55,853 nt of DNA from Opitutus sp. GAS368 (GTDB lineage: Bacteria; Verrucomicrobiota; Verrucomicrobiia; Opitutales; Opitutaceae): assembly GCA_945903545.1 (NCBI GenBank), contig CAMDOO010000009.1, positions 1-55,853 on the forward strand. Direction: 5' to 3'. The notes beneath the pieces were generated by a model. It saw only the letters and a program-made list of their open reading frames with translations, was not told the origin of the DNA and ran no database searches. The position numbers and the translations under genes are program-made. Positions 40,188 through 48,092 of this stretch are shown here, piece by piece (within the stretch, counting starts at the first letter, position 1; the number at the start of each line of letters is the position of its first letter).

Positions 40188-42617
40188 CTACAACCCCGGC
40201 TCGAGCCCCATCAGTTGCTCCAGCACGAGCCGCATGGCCGGCTCAACCTTGATCAGGTCGGCGGGAAAATTCCGCAGCGTCAGCATCGGGTTGTAGAGCT
40301 CCGTGCCTTCACGGGAGTTGAGCTGGAGGCCGGCAAGATACTGCAACCGCAGGTCCCGGTCGCGGTTGATCACAGCCTCATCCAGCCAATCCGTCATTTC
40401 GGAGCGCCGGCCCGCGTAGGTGGCAAAGAGCGCGAGATCCGAGCCCAGGCCCACGTCGTCCAGCGACTGCCAGACCCGCGCATAGGCCGGCGAAAACAGG
40501 CGCTGCTGGATCGCCTTGGCATCGAGGGACAGCTTCCCCTCCTGTCCGAGCAGCACGACGTCGTAACCGTCATGCAGTTCGGCATTCCCCCAGATCGTGC
40601 CCTCGGGGAAGGTCTCAAAGAAAGTCGCCAGTTCGCTGAGCACGACGGCACGGCTGCTTTCATAGAACGGGACCCACTGGGTGACCAAGCCGCCCGGCTT
40701 GAGGCGCTGCTTCACCAGCTCGAAGTATTCGCGGGTGTAGAGCGTCGCGGCGCCCTTCACCCACGGGTGGATCGGGTCGGAGGTGATGATGTCGAACTTC
40801 TCCTGCGTCGTCAGGATGTAGTGCCGCGCGTCGTCGTAGATGATCTCCACCCGCGGGTCTTTCACCACGTCGTAGTTCTGCTCCCTGAAGTACGGCGCGA
40901 TGCGTTGCGGGATCAGCGGCTCGATGTCGCAGATCACGATCCGCTTCACCGACGGGTACTGCGTGAACGAACCCGCCGTCACGCCCGCCCCGCAACCGAC
41001 AACCAGGATGGATTCCGGGTTCGGGTGGAACAGCGCCGGCACATGCCCGAGCATCCGCTGCAGGCGCATGTCCTTCGGGAACGTCGAGGCCTCGGTCTTG
41101 CCGGCCACATGGAAACTCACGTTGCCCTGGGCGTTCCTCGTGACGCCCACCGTGGAATTCAGTCCCTCGCCAAACCAAAGCGGGGTCTTGTCCGCCATCG
41201 GCGTGGTCGCGAGCTGGCGGCCATAAGCCAGCACCGGCCAAGGTAGCGCGGGCAGCCGGAAGGCAAGCAGCCCTGCCGCAACCGGCGCCAGGCTCACCAG
41301 AGCCAGCGCGAACCGCCGGGCGCGGCGGTTGGCCGCCTGACGCGAGTCGTGCAGCAGGGCCAGCAGGCCAGCGCCCACCGAAAGCAGGAGCAGCAGGCGT
41401 TGCGTGTGCTGGCCCCCGAAGGTCGGCACGATCCAAAGTCCGGCGAGAAGCGCGCCGGCGATCGCCCCGCCGGTGTTTGCCGCATAAACGCCACCGGCCA
41501 GCCGGCCGGCATCGCGTCCCGGCGCCGCCAGCGCCGCCAAGGCCAGCGGGAAACTCGCGCCCCAGAGCAGCGCCGGCGGCAGGAGCGCCGCCGCGCAGCG
41601 GGCCAGGTCGGCACTCAGCTTGCCCAGCGGGGTGGCAACCAAGCCGGCCTCGAAGGTCCAGTAAGGCAGGTGCTGCGCGATGAGCACGGCCGCCCAAAGA
41701 ATGCCGGGCGCGAGCAGCCCTTGCGCGGCCCCCAGCCAGCGCCGCGGAGACGCGGTGTGCCGCGCCAGCCAGGCCCCGCCCGCCCCGCCCAGCCCGATGC
41801 CGGCCAGGAACACCGCGAGGATGATCGAGAAGGTGTAGACCGTGCCCCCGAGCAGCAGCGCGAGGTGCCGCGTCCACACGACCTCGGCCGCCAGGGCGCA
41901 GAACCCCGACAGCGCCGTGACCCCAAACACCGGCCAGGCCGCCGGGGCCTTCGCCGGAATGTCATCTATTAGATGACATTCCCCCGCGGGCGTCGCCGTG
42001 TGCGGGGCCTTGGCGGCGAGCAGCCAGGCCGCCGCCGCGACGAGCAGGTTGAGGGTCACCGCACACCAAGTGGCGGTCGCCAGGTCGTGCACCCGCAGCA
42101 GGTAGAAGCCAGCCAGCAGGCAGCCGGCCACGGCGCCCGCCGTGTTGCCGCCGTAGAAAAAGCCCAGCCAGGACAGCCCCTGACGCGTCGCGCCGATCCA
42201 GCGCGCCACCACGGGGAGCGTCGCGCCCATCAGGAATGTCGGCGGTAGCAGGAGCGCCGCCGCGAGCCCCGCCCGCAGCGCCAGCCCGGTCTGCCCATCA
42301 CCGGCGATCCCGGCATAAAGCCGGCCGGCCGACGGCAGCACCACCAGCACAACCACGCCCAGCAGGGCGATGCCGGCCTCCAGCACCGCATAGACGCGCA
42401 GCGGATGCCGCGCGGGCGACACCAGCCGCGGCCAGGCGAGGCTGCCCGCCCCCATGCCGCCCATGAACGTCGCCAGCAGGACCCCAAGCGACACCGCGCT
42501 CGAGCCGATCACGAGCTGCAGCAGCTGGAACCAGACGATCTCGTAGATCAGCGCGGCCGCGCCGCTGCCCGCAAAGAGCAGGACCAGCAGCGGCAGGAAC
42601 CGCGGCGCCGGGTTCAT
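40188..42617 (-). CDS. fused membrane transporter-like domain and spermidine synthase-like domain
   Basis: 809 residues. About 500 N-terminal residues form 11-13 hydrophobic segments (FLPLLVLLFAGSGAAALIYEIVWFQLL...), and the C-terminal 280 a spermidine/spermine synthase-like Rossmann domain: ESILVVGCGAGVTAGSF, VKRIVICDIEPLIPQ, VEIIYDDARHYILTTQEKFDIITSDPIHPWVKG. Such fusions are common in environmental bacteria. The aminopropyl-transferase residues are only partly evident, so the true substrate is unknown. It overlaps gmk by 4 nt (ATGA). A 27-nt palindrome at 41956 encodes ECHLIDDIP in a loop between membrane segments. Confidence 0.87.
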   Translation of the reverse strand: MNPAPRFLPLLVLLFAGSGAAALIYEIVWFQLLQLVIGSSAVSLGVLLATFMGGMGAGSLAWPRLVSPARHPLRVYAVLEAGIALLGVVVLVVLPSAGRLYAGIAGDGQTGLALRAGLAAALLLPPTFLMGATLPVVARWIGATRQGLSWLGFFYGGNTAGAVAGCLLAGFYLLRVHDLATATWCAVTLNLLVAAAAWLLAAKAPHTATPAGECHLIDDIPAKAPAAWPVFGVTALSGFCALAAEVVWTRHLALLLGGTVYTFSIILAVFLAGIGLGGAGGAWLARHTASPRRWLGAAQGLLAPGILWAAVLIAQHLPYWTFEAGLVATPLGKLSADLARCAAALLPPALLWGASFPLALAALAAPGRDAGRLAGGVYAANTGGAIAGALLAGLWIVPTFGGQHTQRLLLLLSVGAGLLALLHDSRQAANRRARRFALALVSLAPVAAGLLAFRLPALPWPVLAYGRQLATTPMADKTPLWFGEGLNSTVGVTRNAQGNVSFHVAGKTEASTFPKDMRLQRMLGHVPALFHPNPESILVVGCGAGVTAGSFTQYPSVKRIVICDIEPLIPQRIAPYFREQNYDVVKDPRVEIIYDDARHYILTTQEKFDIITSDPIHPWVKGAATLYTREYFELVKQRLKPGGLVTQWVPFYESSRAVVLSELATFFETFPEGTIWGNAELHDGYDVVLLGQEGKLSLDAKAIQQRLFSPAYARVWQSLDDVGLGSDLALFATYAGRRSEMTDWLDEAVINRDRDLRLQYLAGLQLNSREGTELYNPMLTLRNFPADLIKVEPAMRLVLEQLMGLEPGL
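41956..41982. repeat. in-frame 27-nt palindrome in the transporter/spermidine synthase gene
   Basis: ggaatgtcatct-att-agatgacattcc: 12-nt arms are perfect with a 3-nt spacer. Its length is 9 codons, and its local GC is well below that of the flanking sequence. It is placed in a short hydrophilic loop before the next membrane segment. Confidence 0.85.
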
Positions 42618-43249
42618 CCCGCGGCCGCTTTGGCCCGCGCCTTCTCCAGGATCGCCAGCAGGGCGGCAAAGTCGTCGTCGCGTGTCCGGCTGTCGATGAT
42701 GTGGTCGAACTTCGGCGCCTCGTGCAGCTCCTTCTCGGCCGTGGCCATGCGCCGCTCGATCTCAGCCTGGTCGTCATGCCCCCGGCCCTCCATCCGCGCG
42801 AGCAGGCGCGCATGGTCCACCACGATGAAGATCGTCGTCATCGCCCGCTGCATCACCGGATTGGCGGCCGCGGCCGAGCGGAAGCTTTCCACCCCCTGCA
42901 CATCAACGCTCATCACGAGGTCGTGGCCCGCCGCCAGCGGTCCGAGCACGCTTGCCGCGAGGGTGCCGTAGCGCCGCTCGCCGTGGACCCAGGCCCACTC
43001 AAGGAATTCGCCCCGCCCGACCTTCGCGTCAAACTCCACCGGGGTGAAAAAGTGATAGTGCACGCCGTTGATCTCGCCCGGTCGCGGTTGCCGCGTGGTG
43101 GTCGTGACCACCCGCGAGAAGCCGAGCCCGGCCTCCACCAGCCGGTCGCAGAGCGTGCTCTTGCCCGAGCCGGCGGGACCGGCGAGGACCAGCAGGACCG
43201 GCGCGGGTTTTCCGGCGGACCGCGGACGATGGGAGGTGGAGACGGACAT
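42614..43249 (-). CDS. gmk: guanylate kinase
   Basis: Phosphorylates GMP to GDP. 211 residues, normal length. Walker A LAGPAGSGKSTL (about 23-34, GPAGSGKS rather than the usual GPSGAGKS), the GMP-binding VVTTTTRQPRPGEINGVHYHFF and GEFLEWAWVHGERRYGT, then SVDVQGVESFR. The lid and C-terminal helix are as expected. A short extra N-terminus (MSVSTSHRPRSAGKPA) is tolerable. Its stop overlaps the start of the fused transporter gene. Upstream of it on the same strand is the membrane protein at 43281. Confidence 0.95.
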   Translation of the reverse strand: MSVSTSHRPRSAGKPAPVLLVLAGPAGSGKSTLCDRLVEAGLGFSRVVTTTTRQPRPGEINGVHYHFFTPVEFDAKVGRGEFLEWAWVHGERRYGTLAASVLGPLAAGHDLVMSVDVQGVESFRSAAAANPVMQRAMTTIFIVVDHARLLARMEGRGHDDQAEIERRMATAEKELHEAPKFDHIIDSRTRDDDFAALLAILEKARAKAAAG

Positions 43250-43280
43250 CAGAGGGAGGGCTTCGGAAATTCCCCACCGA

Positions 43281-43823
43281 TCAGTAGGTGAACGCCACCG
43301 CGCCGAGCACGACTCCGTAGGCCAGCAGCCCGCCGCCGAGCACCCGGGCGCGCGGGCCGGGCCGGAACAGCCACTCCAGGAAGTCGCGCATCCGCCACGG
43401 CTGGGCCCCGAGCCAGATCGCCGCCGGCAGGGCGATCAGGTAGAGCGGCGCGACCATGAACAGCCGCTGGGGCTGGTCGTATTGCATGTACGCCGCATCG
43501 AGCAGGGGCATCGCGCCGACCAGCACGCAGACCGCCAGGCCGCGCACTGCGAGGAAATCCGGCACGAGAAACAACGACAGCACCGCCAGCACCGAGAAGC
43601 CAATGAGCAGGTAGACCTTGTAGTCGCCGAAGTCGGCCGGCGAGAGGTGCGCCACGCGGTAGAGGAACCCCAGGGTGCCAAGCCCAAGGAAGAGGAAGCT
43701 GGCCGGGGTGGAGCGCGGGAATCCCCGGAGGATCGAGACCACCGCCGGCGAACCGAGGAGCAACGCCACGCCGAGCAGCAGAAAAAGTGCGGCGGTCAGG
43801 AGCGTGGCGAGGGAAAGCGTCAT
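43281..43823 (-). CDS. hypothetical integral membrane protein
   Basis: 180 residues with five or six hydrophobic segments (LATLLTAALFLLLGVALLLG, FLFLGLGTLGFLYRV, VYLLIGFSVLAVLSLFLV, GLAVCVLVGAMPLL, APLYLIALPAAIWLG, GGGLLAYGVVLGAVAF). No family recognised. It is conserved enough in composition to be real and sits 31 nt upstream of gmk on the same strand. Its start lies 13 nt from the left inverted repeat of the four-helix-bundle element. Confidence 0.75.
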   Translation of the reverse strand: MTLSLATLLTAALFLLLGVALLLGSPAVVSILRGFPRSTPASFLFLGLGTLGFLYRVAHLSPADFGDYKVYLLIGFSVLAVLSLFLVPDFLAVRGLAVCVLVGAMPLLDAAYMQYDQPQRLFMVAPLYLIALPAAIWLGAQPWRMRDFLEWLFRPGPRARVLGGGLLAYGVVLGAVAFTY

Positions 43824-43836
43824 GGAGTCAGTAGTG

Positions 43837-43871
43837 CTCGTTCTCGTTCTCTTACTCGTTCTCGTTCTCCC
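43837..43871. repeat. left inverted repeat of the four-helix-bundle element
   Basis: Built of hexamers ctcgtt-ctcgtt-ctctta-ctcgtt-ctcgtt-ctccc. It encodes the last residues (ENENE) and stop codon of the enclosed gene on the minus strand. It pairs with 44286-44318 at 32 of 33 positions. Confidence 0.9.
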
Positions 43872-44277
43872 GATAAAGATTCACCCCACCTCGGGCCGGA
43901 TGGAGGGGATCTTCGCGGACTTCGCCCGAGAACCGGGAAATCAAGCCCGCTACCAAGCTCACCACTCCAAGCAGGATCTCCTTGCCGACAGCGGCTTCAT
44001 CCACCCCCAGCTTCTTCTTTACCACCAAGACATCCAAACAGGCCGCGCATTCCACGGCCGAGCCCCTCGCGATATCCAGATAACGACACCGATCCACATG
44101 TGAGCGTTTGCCGTTTCCCTCGGCAATGTTGAGTGGAACGCTTGTGGAGGCCCGATCAAGCTGGTCGCGCGCAGCCATGCGGGCAGGAATGCCCTCGATG
44201 ATTGGATCGGCCCACGCAACAAACCTCAGCGCTTCCTGATAGGCCCGTAGCTTCTCGTGGTCGAATTGGGCAGACAT
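43852..44277 (-). CDS. four helix bundle protein (23S rRNA intervening-sequence / S23 family)
   Basis: 141 residues. The family pattern is clear: FDHEKLRAYQEALRFVAW at the N-terminus, RDQLDRASTSVPLNIAEGNGKRSHVDRCRYLDIARGSAVECAACLDVL in the middle and a helical C-terminal part. These proteins form pentameric four-helix bundles; relatives are encoded in intervening sequences of 23S rRNA and as Avd in diversity-generating retroelements. No rRNA or reverse transcriptase is nearby. The gene lies exactly between 33-bp inverted repeats, and its final residues and stop codon come from the left repeat. This looks like cargo of a palindromic element between miaB and a membrane protein gene. Confidence 0.93.
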   Translation of the reverse strand: MSAQFDHEKLRAYQEALRFVAWADPIIEGIPARMAARDQLDRASTSVPLNIAEGNGKRSHVDRCRYLDIARGSAVECAACLDVLVVKKKLGVDEAAVGKEILLGVVSLVAGLISRFSGEVREDPLHPARGGVNLYRENENE

Positions 44278-44285
44278 TTCGGAAA

Positions 44286-44318
44286 GGAGAACGAGAACAA
44301 GTAAGAGAACGAGAACGA
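44286..44318. repeat. right inverted repeat of the four-helix-bundle element
   Basis: Complement of 43837-43869 with one mismatch. Its outer end abuts the stop codon of miaB (44319-44321) with no gap, and its inner end is 8 nt before the four-helix-bundle start codon, so the ribosome-binding region of that gene is in or beside the repeat. Confidence 0.9.
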
Positions 44319-45701
44319 TTATGGCCCCACGCCGGCCAGCACCAATTCGCCGTACAAAGTGCTCACCGAGGCGCGCTCAATCCGCAGCGGCTGCCGCGTG
44401 CCGGCCAGCCGGGGCGCCGCATCGAAGATGCAGACCCGGTTGCCGCGCGTGCGCCCGGTCCAGCGGCGCCCAGTCTGGTCCGGGCCCTCCACCAGCACCT
44501 CCTGCACCGTCCCGACCAGGCCGGCCGCGCGGCGGGTGGAATTGCGCTCGAGAATCGTCAGGAGCTCCTGGTTGCGGCGCTCCTTCACGTCGTCGGGGAC
44601 CTGGTCCGGCAGCTCCGCCGCGGGCGTGCCGGTCCGCACCGAGTACTTGAAGATGTAGGCCATGTCGAAATCGCAGGCCTCGAACAGCGCCTTGGTCTGC
44701 CCGAAGTCCTCCTCGGTCTCGCCCGGGAAACCGACGATCACGTCGGTGGAGAACGTCATGTCCGGACGCACCGCCCGCAGCGCGGCGATGATCTCCGCAT
44801 AGCGCTCGCGCGAATAGGGCCGGTTCATCGCCCGGAGGATGCGGTTGCTCCCCGACTGCATCGGCAGGTGGGCGTACTCGCAGAGCTTGGGCAACCGGCC
44901 GTAGGCCTCGATCAGGTCCTGCCGGAAGCCGCGCGGATGCGGCGAGGTGAACCGGATCCGCTCCAGCCCGTCGAGGGCGTTGACCCGCTCCAGCAGCTGC
45001 ACGAAGGGCGTAATTCCGCCCGTGTGTTCGTAGTCGCGGCGGCCATAGCTGGTCACGATCTGCCCGAGCAGGGTGATTTCCCGGACGCCCCGGCCGACGA
45101 GCGAACGGCACTCCGCGACGATGTCGTCCATCGGCCGCGAGCGCTCGTCGCCGCGGGTCTTGGGCACGATGCAGAAGGCACAGTCCATGTCACAGCCCTG
45201 CTGGATCGACACAAAAGCGGTGACCTGGGCCGCGGCATCCGGGGCCTCGTCCTGGGCGAGCACATGGTCGCGAATGGTGTTCTGCGACCCGGCCTCCTCG
45301 CCGATGTCGACGATGGTTTCGGCCAGCGGGACCCCCGTCGCCTGCGCCGCCCGGAGGTTGTCGAGATAACCCGGCACCTGGTGGAACTTCTGGGTCCCCA
45401 CGATCAGGTCGACGTCGGGCAGCTGGTCGAGGAGCGAGGCGCCGCGGTTCTGCGCCATGCACCCCAGAATCCCCAGGATGAAGTCGGGCCGCTTCTTTTT
45501 CCTGGCCTGGAGGTTGGCCGCCTTGCCGATGGCCTTTTGTTCGGCGGCATCACGGACACTGCAGGTGTTCAACAGGAGCACATCGCAGTCTTCCTCGGAG
45601 TTCACGATCCGGTACCCCCGGGCGCGCAGCATCGCCGCGACCGCCTCGCTGTCGCGTTCGTTCATCTGGCAACCATACGTCTTGATGTGGACTCGATTCA
45701 C
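44319..45701 (-). CDS. miaB: tRNA-2-methylthio-N6-dimethylallyladenosine synthase MiaB
   Basis: Radical-SAM methylthiotransferase that adds the 2-methylthio group to i6A37 of tRNAs reading UNN codons. 460 residues: N-terminal UPF0004 domain with cluster cysteines in KTYGCQMNERDS, LLNTCSVRD and LGCMAQNRG; radical SAM motif CDMDCAFCIVP; C-terminal TRAM domain. GTG 45701 is the start (residues MNRVHIKTYGCQMN). The gene ends flush with the right repeat of the four-helix-bundle element, so an insertion may have taken place at its stop codon. Confidence 0.96.
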   Translation of the reverse strand: MNRVHIKTYGCQMNERDSEAVAAMLRARGYRIVNSEEDCDVLLLNTCSVRDAAEQKAIGKAANLQARKKKRPDFILGILGCMAQNRGASLLDQLPDVDLIVGTQKFHQVPGYLDNLRAAQATGVPLAETIVDIGEEAGSQNTIRDHVLAQDEAPDAAAQVTAFVSIQQGCDMDCAFCIVPKTRGDERSRPMDDIVAECRSLVGRGVREITLLGQIVTSYGRRDYEHTGGITPFVQLLERVNALDGLERIRFTSPHPRGFRQDLIEAYGRLPKLCEYAHLPMQSGSNRILRAMNRPYSRERYAEIIAALRAVRPDMTFSTDVIVGFPGETEEDFGQTKALFEACDFDMAYIFKYSVRTGTPAAELPDQVPDDVKERRNQELLTILERNSTRRAAGLVGTVQEVLVEGPDQTGRRWTGRTRGNRVCIFDAAPRLAGTRQPLRIERASVSTLYGELVLAGVGP

Positions 45702-46045
45702 CGTCGGGGGCGGACCTAGGTAGACCCGGACCCCGGCGGGTCAACGCGGGATTCGGCCGGGATCAGCCTCCAGCCACCCTCAGGACTTGATTTCAGCTCC
45801 GCCACGGATGCAGCCCGCGCTTTCTAAACTGGCGGCCGAGGCTCTCATGCTCGCGAGACTTGCCCGCGCGTTAGCTGGTTGGCGCAGCCTGCCCGGAATA
45901 AATTGACAAGCTATAACTTTTGTTTCTAAGAATCACCCAATAGGCGAAATTCCCGGCCATAATACCAGTTATTGCTTGTTTTATTCTATCTTATACCAGT
46001 CATTGCTTGTTTTTTATTCTTTTTTACTAGTTATAATTTGTTTTT
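45702..46045. other. 344-nt region with AT-rich pocket upstream of the HTH gene
   Basis: The first 200 nt (45702-45900) are GC-rich and show nothing I can name. From about 45900 the sequence becomes strongly AT-rich, unlike the rest of the window, and contains direct repeats (next entry). The contrast suggests acquired DNA or a strong regulated promoter. Confidence 0.6.
45962..46045. promoter_or_regulatory. three AT-rich direct repeats, 31-nt period, upstream of HTH gene
   Basis: The unit ataccagttattgcttgttt occurs at 45962, at 45993 (ataccagtcattgcttgttt) and in weaker form near 46025 (tactagttataatttgttt). A fourth weak match (aagctataacttttgtttct) is near 45908. Spacing of about 31 nt is three helical turns, so a dimer could bind one face of the DNA. 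Auto-regulation by the adjacent HTH protein is the likely use; -10-like tattct/tataat sequences lie within the repeats. Confidence 0.6.
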
Positions 46046-46453
46046 ATGAAAACCGATCGAATCACCCTCAAAGCTCTAGACGAGAGATTCGCTTTCATTG
46101 CCGACCACGGGGACAAACTAAATCCACCTGATGGTGGCTGGTTGCGGTCCGTCCGTGATGGGCTGGGAATCAGCCAACGGGAGGCCGCAGCCTTGGCGGG
46201 CGTGACCCAACAGGCGTTCGATCAATTTGAGTCCGGCGAGCTCAAGGCCAGCATCACCTTGGAGCGTCTGCAAAAGGCGGCGGCGGCCTTGGGCTGCGAG
46301 GTGGTTTACTTCCTGAAACCGGCGGAGGGTGCCGGCGGGACCTTTGTCACCCTGCCCGAGCGCCGGGCCAAGGGCAGGAAGCCGACGGCTAAGCCTGCCC
46401 AGCGGCAACCGGACCAGCGTCATGCCGAGGATTTGCCCGTCAATCTGCTGTAA
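46046..46453 (+). CDS. HTH-XRE protein resembling mobile mystery protein A
   Basis: 135 residues. A Cro/C1-type helix-turn-helix covers about residues 30-85 (WLRSVRDGLGISQREAAALAGVTQQAFDQFESGELKASITLERLQKAAAALGCEVVYFLKP). That block, including CEVVYFLKP after the domain, is like the mobile mystery protein A family, usually paired with a Fic-domain protein B. No Fic gene is present; panB follows. The tail is basic and Pro/Ala-rich. An AT-rich repeat array lies immediately upstream. Could be an orphan antitoxin or an independent repressor. Confidence 0.8.
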   Translation: MKTDRITLKALDERFAFIADHGDKLNPPDGGWLRSVRDGLGISQREAAALAGVTQQAFDQFESGELKASITLERLQKAAAALGCEVVYFLKPAEGAGGTFVTLPERRAKGRKPTAKPAQRQPDQRHAEDLPVNLL

Positions 46454-46545
46454 TTGACCGATTCCGATGGCGGGGTGACACAGTTTTCAGAACCCGGCTA
46501 TTGCAGGGTGCGGCGGGCGGGGTTTGTTAAACCTCCCCTGCTGAA

Positions 46546-47334
46546 ATGAAAACAGTCCGAGACTTCGCCTCCGCCAAGAAGGATTGCCGCCAGATCGTCA
46601 TGTCGACGGCCTACGATGCCTGGTCCGCGCGTCTGTTGGTCGAGGCGGGGGTGGACTGCCTCCTGGTAGGAGACAGCGCGATGATGGTGGTTCACGGGGA
46701 GAAGGACACCTTGGGCGCCACCGTGGAATTGATGGCCGTGCACACGCGGGCGGTCAGGCGCGGTGCCCCCGATCTCTTCATCGTGGCGGACATGCCTTTC
46801 CTCTCGGTGCGCAAGGGCAAGGCCCATGCGGCCGGCGCCGCCGGCGCCCTGCTGCGGGCCGGGGCCCAGGCCGTCAAGATCGAGGGCGTGCGGGGTCACC
46901 TCGATGTGATCCAGCACCTCGTTGAGTCAGGCATCCCGGTGATGGGCCACCTGGGTCTCCTGCCCCAGTCGGTCAATGTACTGGGCGGCTACGCGGTGCA
47001 GGGTCGCGACGTCGCCGCGGCGGCCCGGCTGCAGCAGGAAGCCGCGGAACTCCAGGACGCGGGGGCATTCGCCACCGTCCTCGAATGCGTGCCGCAGCGC
47101 CTGTCCCGGATCGTCACCCACGACCTGGACATTCCCACGATTGGCATCGGTGCGGGCCGCCACTGCAACGGCCAGGTGCTGGTCTTCCACGATTTCCTCG
47201 GGCTCAACCCCGGGTTCCGTCCCCGCTTCGTGCGCCGGTTCGCCGACGGGGCCGCCCTGGTGCGGACCGGGGCCAGGAAATACGCCGCGGCCGTGCGGGC
47301 CGGGAAATTTCCCGCCCCGAGGGAGAGTTTCTGA
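46546..47334 (+). CDS. panB: 3-methyl-2-oxobutanoate hydroxymethyltransferase PanB
   Basis: First committed step of pantothenate synthesis: adds a hydroxymethyl group to alpha-ketoisovalerate. 262 residues with MSTAYDAWSARLLVEAGVDCLLVGDSAMMVVHGEKDT, DMPFLSV, VKIEGVRG and MGHLGLLPQSVNVLGGY; Mg-binding Asp and catalytic Glu lie in these blocks. First gene of a compact cofactor cluster; panC begins 2 nt after its stop. A short dyad ggttt-gtt-aaacc lies 13 nt upstream of the start and could be an operator. No Shine-Dalgarno is evident. Confidence 0.96.
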   Translation: MKTVRDFASAKKDCRQIVMSTAYDAWSARLLVEAGVDCLLVGDSAMMVVHGEKDTLGATVELMAVHTRAVRRGAPDLFIVADMPFLSVRKGKAHAAGAAGALLRAGAQAVKIEGVRGHLDVIQHLVESGIPVMGHLGLLPQSVNVLGGYAVQGRDVAAAARLQQEAAELQDAGAFATVLECVPQRLSRIVTHDLDIPTIGIGAGRHCNGQVLVFHDFLGLNPGFRPRFVRRFADGAALVRTGARKYAAAVRAGKFPAPRESF

Positions 47335-47336
47335 CC

Positions 47337-48092
47337 ATGCCCACCGTCCTTCGCACCGTTGCCGAATGCCGCGCCTGGCGGGCCGCCCAAGGCCGCCGGC
47401 TGGGCTTCGTGCCCACGATGGGCGCGCTCCACGCGGGCCACGCCACGCTTTTCCAACGGGCCAGGGCGGCGAACGACCTCGTCCTCGCCTCGGTGTTCGT
47501 GAACCCGACGCAGTTCGACGACCCGCGGGACTTCAAACTCTACCCGCGCACGCTCGACGCGGACGCCGCGCTGATGGACGCCGCGGGCGTGGACGCCGTG
47601 TTCGTGCCCTCGGTCGACGAGATGTACCCCAACGGGACCCGCTACCTGGTCCATGAGGACGAACTCAGCCGCGGGCTCTGCGGCGCGCACCGCCCGGGCC
47701 ATTTCATCGGCATGCTCACCGTGGTGCTGAAACTCCTGCAGATCGTCCAGGCCGACCGCGCCTACTTCGGCGAGAAGGATTACCAGCAGCTCGAGCTCGT
47801 GCGTGGCCTGGTGAAGGCGTTCTTCGTCCGCACGGAGATCATCGCCGTGCCCACGGTGCGGGAGCCGGACGGTCTCGCGATGAGTTCGCGCAACACCCGC
47901 CTCAGCCCGGCCGAGCGGGCGCTCGCCCCGCGTTTCCCAGCCGTGCTCGCCTCGGCCCTGACGGCGGAGGCCGCCCGGGCCCAGCTCGAGGCCGAGGGAT
48001 TCCGCGTGGATTACATCGAGGACCGCGACGACCGCCGCTTCGGCGCCGTGCACCTCGGCCAGACCCGCCTCATCGACAATGTCGCGCGCTAA
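47337..48092 (+). CDS. panC: pantothenate synthetase PanC
   Basis: ATP-dependent ligation of pantoate with beta-alanine. 251 residues, shorter than the usual 280 because the C-terminal lid region is trimmed. Motifs: FVPTMGALHAGHATLF (HxGH nucleotide site), SVFVNPTQFDDPRDF, YPRTLDADAALMDAAGVD, GMLTVVLKLLQIVQADRAYFGEKDYQQL and SSRNTRLSP. The gene overlaps coaC by 14 nt, which supports tight translational coupling. Confidence 0.95.
   Translation: MPTVLRTVAECRAWRAAQGRRLGFVPTMGALHAGHATLFQRARAANDLVLASVFVNPTQFDDPRDFKLYPRTLDADAALMDAAGVDAVFVPSVDEMYPNGTRYLVHEDELSRGLCGAHRPGHFIGMLTVVLKLLQIVQADRAYFGEKDYQQLELVRGLVKAFFVRTEIIAVPTVREPDGLAMSSRNTRLSPAERALAPRFPAVLASALTAEAARAQLEAEGFRVDYIEDRDDRRFGAVHLGQTRLIDNVAR

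Noticed and set aside
43852-44277. Diversity-generating retroelement accessory gene (avd)
   Set aside because: The protein family fits, but there is no reverse transcriptase, template or variable repeat in the neighbourhood.
45962-46045. Direct repeats considered as a CRISPR array
   Set aside because: Only three or four degenerate units with about 11 nt between them, no constant-length spacers and no cas genes. A regulator-binding array fits better.
46505-46545. Riboswitch upstream of panB or nadA
   Set aside because: Gaps are too short (about 90 and 77 nt) and I see no conserved aptamer structure; only short dyads or repeats.
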